Shown piece after piece: positions 8,675 to 18,008 of a DNA stretch of 64,000 nt. The position numbers and the translations under genes are program-made. This stretch comes from Enterobacter cloacae complex sp. R_G8 (GTDB taxonomy: Bacteria > Pseudomonadota > Gammaproteobacteria > Enterobacterales > Enterobacteriaceae), in NCBI RefSeq assembly GCF_024599795.1, contig NZ_CP102246.1, positions 1,984,001 through 2,048,000 on the forward strand. The letters run 5' to 3'. The notes under the pieces are model-generated. The model did no database searches, was not told the origin of the DNA, and was given only the letters and a program-made list of their open reading frames with translations. Positions within the stretch are counted from its first letter, which is position 1, and every line of letters begins with the position of its first letter.

Positions 8675-9376
8675 ATGAAAATATTGTCTATGCACATTCC
8701 GGCGGCCGCGCTGCTGGCAAGCACGCTGCTGCTCGGCGGCTGCGCGCACATTATGCAAAAGCCCCTTGTTGAAGGTCCGACAACGGCAACACCATTACCG
8801 ATGGCACCGGCAGCGACCGGCGGCTCACTGTTTCAGGCCGGGCAGGGGATGAACTACGGCTATCAGCCGATGTTTGAAGACCGCCGCCCGCGTAACGTGG
8901 GCGACACGCTGACCATCCTGCTGCAGGAGAACGTGAGCGCCAGCAAAAGTTCCTCCGCCAGTGCCAACCGTAATGGATCGGCCGGTATGGGGCTGATTGC
9001 GGTACCCTCAAAACTCAACAGCTGGCTGGGCGATGGCAAAGCGGATTTTGAAGCCGAAGGCAAAAATGATTTCGCAGGCAAGGGCGGCGCGGCGGCGCGC
9101 AACACCTTTACCGGCACCATCACTGTGACCGTGAAAGAGCTGCTGCCCAACGGCAACCTCGGCGTGGTGGGTGAGAAGCAGATCGCCATCAACCAGGGCA
9201 CCGAATTCATCCGCTTCTCCGGGGTGGTGAACCCGCGCACCATCAGCGGCAGCAATACCGTGCCGTCCACCCAGGTGGCGGACGCTCGCATTGAGTATGT
9301 CGGCAACGGCTACATCAACGAAGCGCAGAACATGGGCTGGCTGCAACGCCTGTTCCTGAACCTTTCTCCTTTCTGA
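8675..9376 (+). CDS. flgH: Flagellar L-ring lipoprotein FlgH
   Basis: An outer-membrane lipoprotein forming the L ring, the bushing for the rod. The 233-residue protein has a signal peptide with lipobox LGGC (about residues 20-23). The conserved core ([20 protein letters not shown] and [16 protein letters not shown]) is intact. It ends 1 nt before flgI. No clear Shine-Dalgarno precedes ATG 8675; ATG 8690 would leave a shorter signal peptide. Confidence 0.94.
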   Translation: MKILSMHIPAAALLASTLLLGGCAHIMQKPLVEGPTTATPLPMAPAATGGSLFQAGQGMNYGYQPMFEDRRPRNVGDTLTILLQENVSASKSSSASANRNGSAGMGLIAVPSKLNSWLGDGKADFEAEGKNDFAGKGGAAARNTFTGTITVTVKELLPNGNLGVVGEKQIAINQGTEFIRFSGVVNPRTISGSNTVPSTQVADARIEYVGNGYINEAQNMGWLQRLFLNLSPF

Positions 9377-9377
9377 T

Positions 9378-10505
9378 ATGACCATGAAAAAAGAATCTAT
9401 CCTGTTTTTTCTCAGCATCCTGCTCTACGGCATGACGCTGGCGGTACCTAAAGTGGTACACGCGGAACGTATCCGCGATCTGGCGACGGTGCAGGGCGTG
9501 CGTTCCAACTCCCTGATGGGCTACGGCCTGATTGTCGGTCTTGACGGGACCGGCGACCAGACCATGCAGGCGCCGTTCACCGGCCAGAGCCTGAACAACA
9601 TGCTCTCGCAGTTGGGGATCACCGTTCCGGCGGGCACCAATATGCAGCTGAAAAATATCGCGGCGGTGATGGTCACCGCCGAGCTGCCGCCGTTTGCCCG
9701 TCCGGGCGACAAGCTGGACATTGTGGTCTCCTCGGTGGGCAACGCCAAAAGCCTGCGCGGCGGTACGCTGCTGATGACCCCCCTGAAAGGGGCGGATAAC
9801 CAGATCTACGCCATTGCCCAGGGCAACATTCTGATCTCCGGTGCGGGCGCGCAATCGGGCGGCAGCCGTGTGCAGGTGAACCAGCTTAACGGCGGACGTA
9901 TCAGCGGCGGAGCGACCGTGGAGCGGGAAGTGCCGAACGATTTCGCCACCCAGAGCATTGTGCGCCTGCAGCTCAACGAGACTGACTTCTCGCTGGCGCA
10001 GCAGGTCAGCGATGCCATTAACCAGCGCTACAGCGGCGGGGCGGCGATACCGGAAGATGCCCGCACCGTGCGCCTGTTCGCGCCGCCGGACGGTCCGTCC
10101 CGCGTGCGTTTCCTGGCCGACATTCAGGACATTCCGCTACGGGTGAACGTGCAGGACGCGAAGGTGATTGTGAACTCGCGTACCGGCTCGGTGGTGATGA
10201 ACCGCCACGTCTCGCTCGACTCCTGCGCGGTGGCGCACGGCTCGCTGACGGTAGAGGTCATGCAGAACAACATTATCAGCCAGCCCGATACGCCATTTGG
10301 CGGCGGGGAGACGGTGGTGGTACCGCAGACCGATATCTCGGTGCGCGACAGCGGCGGTTCGCTGCAGCACGTGCGCAGCAGTACCGATCTGAACGCGGTG
10401 ATCCGTGCACTGAACAGCCTGGGTGCCACGCCAAACGAGCTGATGTCGGTTTTACAGGCAATGAAAAACGCCGGCTGTCTGCGGGCGAAGCTGGAGGTGA
10501 ACTGA
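9378..10505 (+). CDS. flgI: Flagellar P-ring protein FlgI
   Basis: The periplasmic P-ring subunit. Of 375 residues, an N-terminal signal peptide (hydrophobic about 7-25, ending at HA) is followed by the conserved [21 protein letters not shown]. It overlaps flgJ by one nucleotide (TGATG-type junction). The start MTMKKES follows flgH immediately, suggesting coupled synthesis of the two rings. Confidence 0.95.
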   Translation: MTMKKESILFFLSILLYGMTLAVPKVVHAERIRDLATVQGVRSNSLMGYGLIVGLDGTGDQTMQAPFTGQSLNNMLSQLGITVPAGTNMQLKNIAAVMVTAELPPFARPGDKLDIVVSSVGNAKSLRGGTLLMTPLKGADNQIYAIAQGNILISGAGAQSGGSRVQVNQLNGGRISGGATVEREVPNDFATQSIVRLQLNETDFSLAQQVSDAINQRYSGGAAIPEDARTVRLFAPPDGPSRVRFLADIQDIPLRVNVQDAKVIVNSRTGSVVMNRHVSLDSCAVAHGSLTVEVMQNNIISQPDTPFGGGETVVVPQTDISVRDSGGSLQHVRSSTDLNAVIRALNSLGATPNELMSVLQAMKNAGCLRAKLEVN

Positions 10506-11431
10506 TGAACGCCTTCGACAAGCTCGATCAGCCCGCCTTTGATGTCCGTTCGCTGGATACCTTAAAACGGGAGGCCGGGCGGCAAGCGCCCGGCGCACTG
10601 AAAGCGGCGGCAAAGCAGATGGAGGGCATCTTCGTGCAGATGATGATGAAGAGCATGCGCGATGCCACCTTTAAGGACGATCTGCTGAGCAGCCAGTCTT
10701 CCGAGATGTACACCGCCATGCACGATCAGCAGGTTGCACAGAATATTGCCGGGAGTGGTCAGCTCGGCTTTGCCGATCTTATCGTCCGCCAGCTGGGCGG
10801 CGAGCGTGAGGCACCTGCCGCAACGGTGAGCACGCCGGGACGCGACTTTATACGACCGGATCTTGCTTCGGCGCCGGCCACCGGGCCACTTCGCCTGCCT
10901 GCGCCGGTGTCGTTCGCTAAACCGGCGGAAGGGGCGCATCCGTTTATTGCCCGTCTGCTGCGCCCGGCCCAGGCGGCCGCGCAGCAAAGCGGGCTGCATC
11001 CGCACCTGATCCTCGCCCAGGCAGCGCTGGAGTCCGGCTGGGGCAAGCGCGAAATCCCGGCGGCGGATGGCCGACCGAGCCACAACCTGTTCGGCATCAA
11101 AGCGACCGGCGACTGGCGCGGCAAAACTACCGAGATCACCACCACCGAATACCTCAACGGTGTGAAGCAGAAGGTGAAAGCCGCGTTCCGCGTCTACGAC
11201 TCGTACGAGCATGCACTGGCGGACTACGCGAAGCTGCTGACAAAAAATCCGCGCTATCGCGGCGTGGTGCAGTCCGGCTCGCCAGAGCAGGGGGCGAAGG
11301 CGCTGCAGGCGGGCGGCTATGCGACCGACCCGGCGTACGCCAAAAAGCTCATCACCATTATTCAGAAGGTGAAAGGCGATATTCAGCAGGGTGTGAATGC
11401 CTATAAACACGATCTCGATAAAATTTTTTAG
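10505..11431 (+). CDS. flgJ: Rod cap/peptidoglycan hydrolase FlgJ
   Basis: FlgJ caps the growing rod and opens peptidoglycan. The 308 residues include an N-terminal rod-binding domain (about 30-100, AAKQMEGIFVQMMMKSMR) and a C-terminal glucosaminidase domain (about 150-305) with the catalytic-glutamate motif AALESGWGKREI. Both domains are present, as in gamma- and betaproteobacteria. It is the last gene of the flgB-J run; a sigma-28 promoter for flgKL overlaps its 3' end. Confidence 0.94.
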   Translation: MNAFDKLDQPAFDVRSLDTLKREAGRQAPGALKAAAKQMEGIFVQMMMKSMRDATFKDDLLSSQSSEMYTAMHDQQVAQNIAGSGQLGFADLIVRQLGGEREAPAATVSTPGRDFIRPDLASAPATGPLRLPAPVSFAKPAEGAHPFIARLLRPAQAAAQQSGLHPHLILAQAALESGWGKREIPAADGRPSHNLFGIKATGDWRGKTTEITTTEYLNGVKQKVKAAFRVYDSYEHALADYAKLLTKNPRYRGVVQSGSPEQGAKALQAGGYATDPAYAKKLITIIQKVKGDIQQGVNAYKHDLDKIF

Positions 11432-11453
11432 AGAATTTTCTAATCACCGATGA
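11427..11453 (+). promoter_or_regulatory. Sigma-28-type promoter of flgKL
   Basis: TTTAGAGA, 11 nt, then ACCGATGA (11446-11453). The -35 overlaps the flgJ stop. This gives flgKL a late promoter in addition to read-through from flgB-J. Confidence 0.65.
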
Positions 11454-11477
11454 AATAAGCAGAGACATGAACTTTCT

Positions 11478-11499
11478 GGCCCGGACGCGAACCCGGGCC
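11478..11499 (+). other. Leader hairpin upstream of flgK
   Basis: GGCCCGG/CCGGGCC 7-bp stem with an 8-nt loop, no T-run. It lies downstream of the sigma-28 promoter and so within the 5' leader of the flgKL late transcript. Confidence 0.5.
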
Positions 11500-11524
11500 T
11501 GCAAACAGGGAATATCCGGATCTT

Positions 11525-13162
11525 ATGAATAACTTATTTAACCTGGCGAGAGGCGGCCTGAGCGTTGCACAGGCGGCACTGCGCGTGACGGGCGATAACC
11601 TGACCAATGGCCTGTCCGGCACCTACAGCCGCCGCAGCCTGATCATCGGCGAACTGGGCGGCATGACTACCGGGCAGGGCTTTTTCGGTTACGGGGCACG
11701 CGCCGGTGGTGTCGAGCGTGCGTACGACGCGTTTGCCAACAATCAGTTGCGCGGATCACTTTCTCACTTCGCCGCACTCGCGGGGCGAAATGAACAGCTG
11801 GCGGACATCGATAATATGCTGGCCGACGAGTCCGATAACGTTTCGGTCTCAATGAACGATATGTTTACGGCCATGGCAAATCTGAGCAGTGATCCGTCTG
11901 ATCCTCCGGGGCGAGTCGCGGTCTACACCTCCCTGGGTACGCTGGCGAATCGTTTTAACGCCAGCGCCAGGCGCCTGACCGCGCTGGAAAAGAGCACTAA
12001 CACCCAGATCGAACAGAGCACCAAAGATATTAACAGCTACACCCAGCAGCTGGCGGAGCTGAACAAACAGCTGGAACGTGCCCAGGGGAATGGCGCTCCG
12101 CCTGCCGACCTGCTCGACCAGCGCGATGCGCTGCTGGAAAAGATGAGCGAACACATTGGGATCACGGTGACCGAAGACAAAACCTCGGGTCGGGTTGACG
12201 TGCTCCTGTCTGACGGTCGTCCGCTGGTTTCCGGGGACAGAGCGTATAAGCTGCAAACCTCGCTCTCGGATAGCGATCCCAATAAAACCATCGTCTCCTA
12301 CGTGGATGCGAACGGTAAAGCCTCGCCGCTGGATGAAAGCAGCATCACCAAAGGTCGCCTGGGCGGGTTGTTTAAATTCCGTAACGAAGACCTGACCGTT
12401 GCCCGTCAGGAGCTGGATCAGATCGCCTTTAAAATGGCGAACCGCATGAACGAGCAGCATGCGCAGGGCTATACGCCAGACGGAAAACCGGGTGGGGATC
12501 TCTTCTCCCTGGCAGATATCAAAGCCTATGCCAACGCGAAAAACACCGGGACCGGCAAGCTTGAGGGGATAACCGTCACCGATTACAAAAAGGTGACATC
12601 GGAAAATTATACCCTCATCAGTGATGGTGCGGGTGGATGGACCGTCAAAGGCGCTGATGGACGTGATGTCTCGGCTACTGTCGTTGGGGGTACGCTTAGC
12701 TTTAACGGAATTGAGATCGATGTATCAGGGGGAGGGTTTGCCAATGGCGACACCTTCACCCTTAACCCGATGGCAGGTGCTGCGGAAGGGATAACCCGCA
12801 ACATCGCCAGCGCACAGGAGTTTGCGACAGCGGGGGATAAAGATGGCGGTCCGAGTGATAATAAGAACCTCGATGCGCTGCGCAAAATTCAGGATGAAAA
12901 GCTGATTGGTGAAAACACGTTAACTGAAGCCTATGCCAGCCTGGTGGGAACCATTGGTGACCATGCGCGCGGCGTGAAATCTGAGCTTGCCAGCGCCGAA
13001 ACGGATTTCCAGACCAAGTACGACACCAAGCAGGCCCTCTCTGGCGTCAATATGGACGAAGAGTACATCAACCTGGATATGTTTAAGCAGTATTACAACG
13101 CCAACGCGCAACTGCTGAAAACCGCTACCGATATGTTTGATGCCCTGCTGTCTATCCGATAA
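11525..13162 (+). CDS. flgK: Hook-filament junction protein FlgK
   Basis: FlgK (HAP1) is the first junction zone between hook and filament. Of 545 residues (E. coli 547), the N-terminus NNLFNLARGGLSVAQAALRV and C-terminus (GVNMDEEYINLDMFKQYYNA) carry the conserved axial helices; the central domain (about 330-430) is variable. It starts 93 bp after flgJ, behind its own promoter and leader hairpin. Confidence 0.95.
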   Translation: MNNLFNLARGGLSVAQAALRVTGDNLTNGLSGTYSRRSLIIGELGGMTTGQGFFGYGARAGGVERAYDAFANNQLRGSLSHFAALAGRNEQLADIDNMLADESDNVSVSMNDMFTAMANLSSDPSDPPGRVAVYTSLGTLANRFNASARRLTALEKSTNTQIEQSTKDINSYTQQLAELNKQLERAQGNGAPPADLLDQRDALLEKMSEHIGITVTEDKTSGRVDVLLSDGRPLVSGDRAYKLQTSLSDSDPNKTIVSYVDANGKASPLDESSITKGRLGGLFKFRNEDLTVARQELDQIAFKMANRMNEQHAQGYTPDGKPGGDLFSLADIKAYANAKNTGTGKLEGITVTDYKKVTSENYTLISDGAGGWTVKGADGRDVSATVVGGTLSFNGIEIDVSGGGFANGDTFTLNPMAGAAEGITRNIASAQEFATAGDKDGGPSDNKNLDALRKIQDEKLIGENTLTEAYASLVGTIGDHARGVKSELASAETDFQTKYDTKQALSGVNMDEEYINLDMFKQYYNANAQLLKTATDMFDALLSIR

Positions 13163-13172
13163 GGAACCGATG

Positions 13173-14084
13173 ATGCGATTAAGTACGCTGTATATGTATA
13201 AAAATAGCGCGGAGGCCATGACGAAGCGCATGAGCCAAAGCAATGATGTTTATTTGCGCATGTCGGCAGGCAAAATGCTGCTGAAAGCGTCGGACGATCC
13301 GGCTGCCGCAACCGACGCGGTGAAGCAGCAGGACGCGCTGGCAAAGCTGGAGATGTACAGCAGCGTGCGCTCCCTGGCACGCGGTGCGCTGGAGCATCAG
13401 GATAATATTCTTAATGGGGTGGGGAATTTATTAACCACGACGCTGAAGGAAAAAATTATTGCGGCGAAAAGCGGTACCTACTCAGCGGAGGATCGTAAGG
13501 CGTTGGGAGAGGAGATCAAAGGCATCCGTGCCAATTTGCTCGACTTAGCGAATAACCGCGACGCCAGTGGAAACTATATTTTCTCTGGTTTTAAGACCGA
13601 TACCCCCGCGTTTGATGACGTGGGTAATTACCGTGGTGGAGACGAAGCGCGCAGGCAAACCGTGGCTGACGGAACTGAAATGCAGGTCAGCCATCTGGGT
13701 AAGGAGGTCTTCGGCGACATTTTCATGGTGCTGAATGATGCCGTGGCCGCGCTGACCGCTGACCCTGACGGTGCTGATTACGACAAGAACCTCGAAGCCG
13801 CTCTCAGCGCTGCAAGCCTGGCAGTGGATGAGGGTATTAACCGTCTGGGTAAGGCCCAGGCCGAAATCGGGACCAACCTGCAGCAGCTTGATGCTCTGGA
13901 TCTCTCCGGTGCGGTGCTGATCAACGACACCATTGTGAAAGTGCAGAACGCCATCGGTTCTGATACCAGCAAGCTGGTAACGCTGGTGTCGGAATCGCAG
14001 ATGTCAGAGCTGGCCTTTAATGCGTCGATGTTCGTCTACAAAAAAATGCAGTCGATGAACCTCTTTACTATGTCCTCCAGTTAA
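13173..14084 (+). CDS. flgL: Hook-filament junction protein FlgL
   Basis: FlgL (HAP3) is the second junction protein, flagellin-like. The start MRLSTLYMYKNSAEAM matches the family (E. coli MRFSTQMMYQ); the adjacent ATG at 13170 is possible but closer to the AAGGA ribosome binding site. The 303 residues include the flagellin-type N-terminal motif KASDDPAAATDAV and C-terminal helix. It follows flgK by about 10 nt. Confidence 0.93.
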   Translation: MRLSTLYMYKNSAEAMTKRMSQSNDVYLRMSAGKMLLKASDDPAAATDAVKQQDALAKLEMYSSVRSLARGALEHQDNILNGVGNLLTTTLKEKIIAAKSGTYSAEDRKALGEEIKGIRANLLDLANNRDASGNYIFSGFKTDTPAFDDVGNYRGGDEARRQTVADGTEMQVSHLGKEVFGDIFMVLNDAVAALTADPDGADYDKNLEAALSAASLAVDEGINRLGKAQAEIGTNLQQLDALDLSGAVLINDTIVKVQNAIGSDTSKLVTLVSESQMSELAFNASMFVYKKMQSMNLFTMSSS

Positions 14085-14106
14085 CCGTTTAATTGACTCC
14101 CACAGG

Positions 14107-14128
14107 CACCGGCCATATACGGCCGGTG
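14107..14128 (+). promoter_or_regulatory. Hairpin occluding the chemoreceptor ribosome binding site
   Basis: Perfect 8-bp stem CACCGGCC/GGCCGGTG with loop ATATAC. The right arm contains the only Shine-Dalgarno-like sequence (GGTGA, 14125-14129), 6 nt from the ATG at 14136. This suggests structural control of receptor translation. Confidence 0.5.
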
Positions 14129-14135
14129 AAAATCT

Positions 14136-15761
14136 ATGTTAACGAAACTCAAAATTTATAGCGCAATCAGCCTGATTATTGGTTTGTTTGCGATGATGCT
14201 GTTTGGCGTAACGGCCTATTCTGTTTATGACGCCGTCTCCAATAACAATAATTTTAAACGCATTGTGGTGGCTTCAGATAATAACGATCAGATGCGCGAT
14301 GCGGCTTATAACATCAGTGCGGTCATGGCCAATACCAACGGGCTGATGCTGCAGGCAGCGTTGGGTAATCCGGTTTCTGAAAATGTCGCCAGACATACGG
14401 TGAATGTGCTGAAACTTGCGCGCCAAAATATGGATGCGTTTATGGCCTCGCCGTTTAATACCGAAGAAGAGAGCCGTCTGGCGGCTGAAGTGAACGCGGC
14501 GTTTAACGAGGTGTATAAAGTTGCCAACGTTAAGCTGGGTTACCTGCAAAACCCGGCTGGCTATACCGGCTCGCTGGAAAACGATATGGAGCTGCGCACC
14601 GCGCTGCGTAATAAGGTCGATCAGTATACGGATGCCAGCGCTCGCATGAGTGAAAGCTATATTCATGCCTCCGAGCGTGGCTACCAGATTATGTTGGGTG
14701 TCGGGATTGCTGTGCTGATTCTGGCCGTCGGGCTGCTGCTCGCCGTGCGTTACTGGCTGCGCCATACCCTGGTGCGTCGTATGGAGACCACGGTTGAGAT
14801 GCTGCGTCGTGTGGCCGCGGGCGATCTCAGTCAGCCTATTGAGGCTGGCAGCCAGAATGAAATCGGCCATATGTTGACTGAGCTGGAGACGATGCGTACC
14901 TCCCTGACCAGTACTATTCTTGGGATCCGCGACAGCGTGCAGCGTATTCACACCAACGCCCAGGAGATTGCCCACGGCAACAACGATCTCTCCTCCCGCA
15001 CCGAAGAGCAGGCGGCAGCGCTGCAGGAGACGGCGGCCAGCATGGAGCAGATTAAAACCACCGTGCGTCAGAATGCCGATAACGCCCATGCGGCGCGTGA
15101 ACTGGCGGAAAGTGCCAGCGCCAATGCCCATAACGGCGGAGAGGTGATGCAGAGCCTTGAGCAGATCATGGCGCAAATAACGACCAGCTCGCGCCAGATT
15201 GCCGATATCAACGGCGTGATCGATAGCATTGCCAACCAGACGAACATTCTGGCCCTGAACGCGGCGGTGGAAGCGGCGCGAGCAGGTGAGCAGGGGCGTG
15301 GTTTTGCGGTGGTGGCAGAAGAAGTGCGCAACCTGGCAAAACGCAGCGCCGATGCGGCCAAAGAGATCAACCAGCTGATCAACACTAGCGTGAGTAATAT
15401 TGATACCGGTTCACGTCAGGTCGGACAGGCCAGCACGGTGATGCAGGAAATTGTGACCTCTGTTGCACAGGTGACGCAGATCATGGGCGAAATCACCTCC
15501 GCGTCTGACGAGCAGAGCGCGGGTATCAACCAGATTTCGCAGGCGGTCAATGAAATGGATCTGGTGACCCAGCAGAATGCGGCGATGGTGGAAGAAGCGG
15601 CGATGGCGGCGGGGGAACTGGAAGCACAGTCCGATGCGCTGGAGAAACTGGTGGCGCAATTCCGGCTGAATCACGAGAGCACCGTGACGAACGTGACCGT
15701 GCAGGCGAATAAGCCGCAGCGTCAAAAAGAACCTGACCTGGCCCAGTGGGAAACCTTTTAA
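14136..15761 (+). CDS. Methyl-accepting chemotaxis protein (transmembrane)
   Basis: An inner-membrane chemoreceptor of 541 residues with a Tar/Tsr/Tap/Trg-like layout: TM1 about 8-28, a periplasmic four-helix-bundle sensing domain (30-185), TM2 about 189-208, HAMP (210-262), then methylation helices and the signalling tip ([20 protein letters not shown]). It ends in QWETF, a variant of the NWETF pentapeptide that tethers CheR and CheB, so it is expected to be methylated although no cheR or cheB is nearby. The ligand cannot be predicted. It follows flgL directly. Confidence 0.93.
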   Translation: MLTKLKIYSAISLIIGLFAMMLFGVTAYSVYDAVSNNNNFKRIVVASDNNDQMRDAAYNISAVMANTNGLMLQAALGNPVSENVARHTVNVLKLARQNMDAFMASPFNTEEESRLAAEVNAAFNEVYKVANVKLGYLQNPAGYTGSLENDMELRTALRNKVDQYTDASARMSESYIHASERGYQIMLGVGIAVLILAVGLLLAVRYWLRHTLVRRMETTVEMLRRVAAGDLSQPIEAGSQNEIGHMLTELETMRTSLTSTILGIRDSVQRIHTNAQEIAHGNNDLSSRTEEQAAALQETAASMEQIKTTVRQNADNAHAARELAESASANAHNGGEVMQSLEQIMAQITTSSRQIADINGVIDSIANQTNILALNAAVEAARAGEQGRGFAVVAEEVRNLAKRSADAAKEINQLINTSVSNIDTGSRQVGQASTVMQEIVTSVAQVTQIMGEITSASDEQSAGINQISQAVNEMDLVTQQNAAMVEEAAMAAGELEAQSDALEKLVAQFRLNHESTVTNVTVQANKPQRQKEPDLAQWETF

Positions 15762-15770
15762 TCTTGTTAA

Positions 15771-15797
15771 TTACCGCTATTAATTACGCGGTTTTGT
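15771..15797 (+). terminator. Possible terminator after the chemoreceptor
   Basis: ACCGC and GCGGT arms around a 10-nt AT-rich loop, followed by TTTTGTT. The stem is short, so this is tentative. Confidence 0.35.
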
Positions 15798-15919
15798 TAA
15801 ATTGCGGGTGAATAAAAGCGAATTAACAGTATGCGCATTTTTCTAAAGTCTTATTGCCCTATTTGAATGCGCCATTTCACCGGATAATTCTCGAAGAGAT
15901 GATTGGGTGGAATGTAATC

Positions 15920-16645
15920 GTGGATGGTATTTATACGGCCGAAGGGCTGGAAGATAAATCGGTAGTCTGGTCTAAGTATCATTATCTGGTGCGGCAGGAA
16001 GCATTGCGTTTACATAAGCGACTTCCTGCCAGTGTAGAACTGGATGATTTAATTCAGGCTGGCTCAATAGGTTTTTTAAGTGCAGTAGAGAGCTTCGATC
16101 CCAAAAAAGGGGTCACTCTGAGCGCATGGATCACCCAGCGGGTGAAATGGGCACTGTTAGATGAGCTGAGAGAAAGTGACTGGGTTCCGCGTCGGGTACG
16201 AACCCATACGCGGGAAATTGTCGCACTTATTCAGCAAATCGAGCAAGAAAAGGGGGGGGAAGCCACCGAGTCTGAAATTGCTGAGCGCATGGGTGTCTCA
16301 TTGCAGGAATTCCAGCAGATGCTGGCAGATAATAATTCCAGCCAGATGTATTCGGTTGATGAGTTGCAGGAGAATTACGCCGACAGCTGGGAGATGAGCG
16401 ATGAGGAGAATGAAAAGCTTAATCCGTTACATGATGCTATCAAGCAGAACCTGACAGAACAGATCATCGAACATATTCAGTATATCCCGGAAAGAGAACA
16501 GCTGTTATTGCAGTTCTATTATGTTCAGGACATGAACATGAAAGAAATTGGGCTGGTATTGGGTATTACTGAAACACGGGTAAGTCAGTTGCATAGTCTG
16601 GCGATAAAAAGGTTAAGAGGTCGTATTGAATCAGCATCACAATAA
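15920..16645 (+). CDS. fliA: Flagellar sigma-28 factor FliA (divergent copy)
   Basis: The late-flagellar sigma factor of RNA polymerase. GTG at 15920 gives MDGIYTAEGL, aligning with E. coli MNSLYTAEGV and giving 241 aa (E. coli 239); ATG 15899 is a longer alternative. Region 2 (LPASVELDDLIQAGSIG), the region 2.4-3 segment DELRESDWVPRRVR, and region 4.2 (ETRVSQLHSLAIKRLR) are present. It is only moderately similar to E. coli FliA: the region 2.4 stretch reads ITQRVKWALLDELR where E. coli has AVQRIRGAMLDELR. Together with the shared ACCGATGA promoters this suggests a system-specific sigma. Confidence 0.93.
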   Translation: MDGIYTAEGLEDKSVVWSKYHYLVRQEALRLHKRLPASVELDDLIQAGSIGFLSAVESFDPKKGVTLSAWITQRVKWALLDELRESDWVPRRVRTHTREIVALIQQIEQEKGGEATESEIAERMGVSLQEFQQMLADNNSSQMYSVDELQENYADSWEMSDEENEKLNPLHDAIKQNLTEQIIEHIQYIPEREQLLLQFYYVQDMNMKEIGLVLGITETRVSQLHSLAIKRLRGRIESASQ

Positions 16646-16995
16646 TTACATTGTATTAACATTTTTTGCGAGCAATAATTTTTGAAAACGTGTTTAATCA
16701 TTAAAGTAAGGGTTTAACAACGTTTAATGATGCTTTTTTAACTTTTTAAATCAGTTGGTTAACATCAAATTATGGATTTGGGGGAATTTCTGTCGCTTGT
16801 TCGGAAAATGCTTAGTGTTTATGATTTTGCCAGTTTTGAGATGCAGCCTCCTTTGGCATTGACTCATTTACTCAGGAAGAGTGACTTACCTTAGTGAATA
16901 TCAATACCAAAAGACTCTCTGCATCAGTTCGGAAACGTTAATTATCTAAACTGACAAGCCAGTTGTTGGCTGAATAACATTGGGGGTTTTCGCCT
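16646..16995. other. AT-rich flhDC upstream region
   Basis: 350 bp without a credible gene. The first part holds a possible fliA terminator (16697-16739). The rest is AT-rich and should contain the flhDC promoter and a long leader, as in E. coli. I could not assign CRP, RcsAB or -10/-35 sites with confidence. Confidence 0.5.
16697..16739 (+). terminator. Possible fliA terminator
   Basis: Perfect 9-bp inverted repeat ATCATTAAA/TTTAATGAT (16697-16705/16723-16731) followed by six T. The stem is AT-only apart from one pair, so termination strength is uncertain. Confidence 0.4.
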
Positions 16996-17346
16996 GTGTC
17001 CAATTTTGATGAGTATCTGCAAAATATCCATGACATTAATTTATCCTATTTACTACTGGCTCAGCAGTTGATTCGTCAGGATAAGTTTGCGGCGGGTTTT
17101 CGCCTTGGATTGTCTGAAGGGACAATTGATAATCTGAAAGAACTTTCGCTACCACAATTGATGAAACTGGCCACCACTAATCAGCTTATTTGTCGTCTGC
17201 GCGTTGATGATGAAGTGGTAATTGAAAATCTGACCAAAGATTCGCGTATTGAAGCGCTGCAGCAGATTCACACCGGCATTATTTTGTCGACCAATCTTCT
17301 TAACGCCTTAAGTGAAGAAGATGCCATTACCGCGGAGGAGGCATAA
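16996..17346 (+). CDS. flhD: Flagellar master regulator subunit FlhD (divergent copy)
   Basis: FlhD pairs with FlhC as FlhD4C2 to activate class 2 flagellar promoters. The 116 residues match the family; motif HDINLSYLLLAQQLIRQD near the N-terminus and LQQIHTGIILSTNLLN near the C-terminus are conserved. It starts with GTG after TGGGGG. Identity with E. coli FlhD looks moderate, far below what is expected for the canonical copy in an Enterobacter relative. It sits 2 nt ahead of flhC. Confidence 0.93.
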   Translation: MSNFDEYLQNIHDINLSYLLLAQQLIRQDKFAAGFRLGLSEGTIDNLKELSLPQLMKLATTNQLICRLRVDDEVVIENLTKDSRIEALQQIHTGIILSTNLLNALSEEDAITAEEA

Positions 17347-17348
17347 TC

Positions 17349-17924
17349 ATGTGTGGTGAAAAAAGTCTGCTGCAGGAAATTGATGAAGTAAATATCGCCA
17401 TGGGATTAATTTCTCTGGGCGCGAGAATGCAGGTGCTGGAGTCGGAAACGTCGCTGAGTCGCCGTCGGCTGCTTCGCTTATATAAAGAATTACGCGGCTG
17501 TCCTCCGCCAAAAGGCATGCTGCCATTTTCAGAAGACTGGTTTATGTCATGGGAGCAGAATATTCACTCTTCCATGTTTTATAACATTTATCTGTATTTG
17601 AAAAAAACCGAGCAGGGGCGTCCTATTGAAACGCTGATGAAGACCTATCGTCTTTATCTGGAGCAGTGCAGCACCTGTTCCGATGAGAAGCCGGTGCTGG
17701 GTCTGACGCGTGCCTGGACATTATTACGCTTTATCGACTGCGGTATTATTTCGCGTAAGGCCTGTAGCGTCTGCGGCGGCGGTTTTGTCGTCACCACGGA
17801 ATTTATTAAAAACCCATTTACCTGCAGCTTGTGCAGTCCGCCGTCGCGCGCGCTTAAAAAATCCCAGGTGAGCAATACCGGACTTCTGGGTAAGTTCGCC
17901 GCGCCGGAAATTATGACGGCGTAA
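17349..17924 (+). CDS. flhC: Flagellar master regulator subunit FlhC (divergent copy)
   Basis: The DNA-contacting partner of FlhD. Of 191 residues (E. coli 192), the zinc-binding cysteines are present as CSVC and CSLC in the C-terminal third. The basic tail differs from E. coli. It forms flhDC with the preceding gene. A hairpin at 17962-17982 separates it from motA. Confidence 0.93.
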   Translation: MCGEKSLLQEIDEVNIAMGLISLGARMQVLESETSLSRRRLLRLYKELRGCPPPKGMLPFSEDWFMSWEQNIHSSMFYNIYLYLKKTEQGRPIETLMKTYRLYLEQCSTCSDEKPVLGLTRAWTLLRFIDCGIISRKACSVCGGGFVVTTEFIKNPFTCSLCSPPSRALKKSQVSNTGLLGKFAAPEIMTA

Positions 17925-17961
17925 CCGCTGACGGGGGCTGTGCGCAAGATGGCGTTTACCT

Positions 17962-17982
17962 GATGCCGGGGCTCCCGGCATC
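17962..17982 (+). other. Intercistronic hairpin flhC/motA
   Basis: Perfect 9-bp stem GATGCCGGG/CCCGGCATC with a 3-nt loop and no T-run, about 25 nt ahead of motA. It could act as an RNA-stability boundary between the regulator and motility transcripts. Confidence 0.5.
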
Positions 17983-18008
17983 GGTCAAAGTACCGAAAAG
18001 GAGAAATT

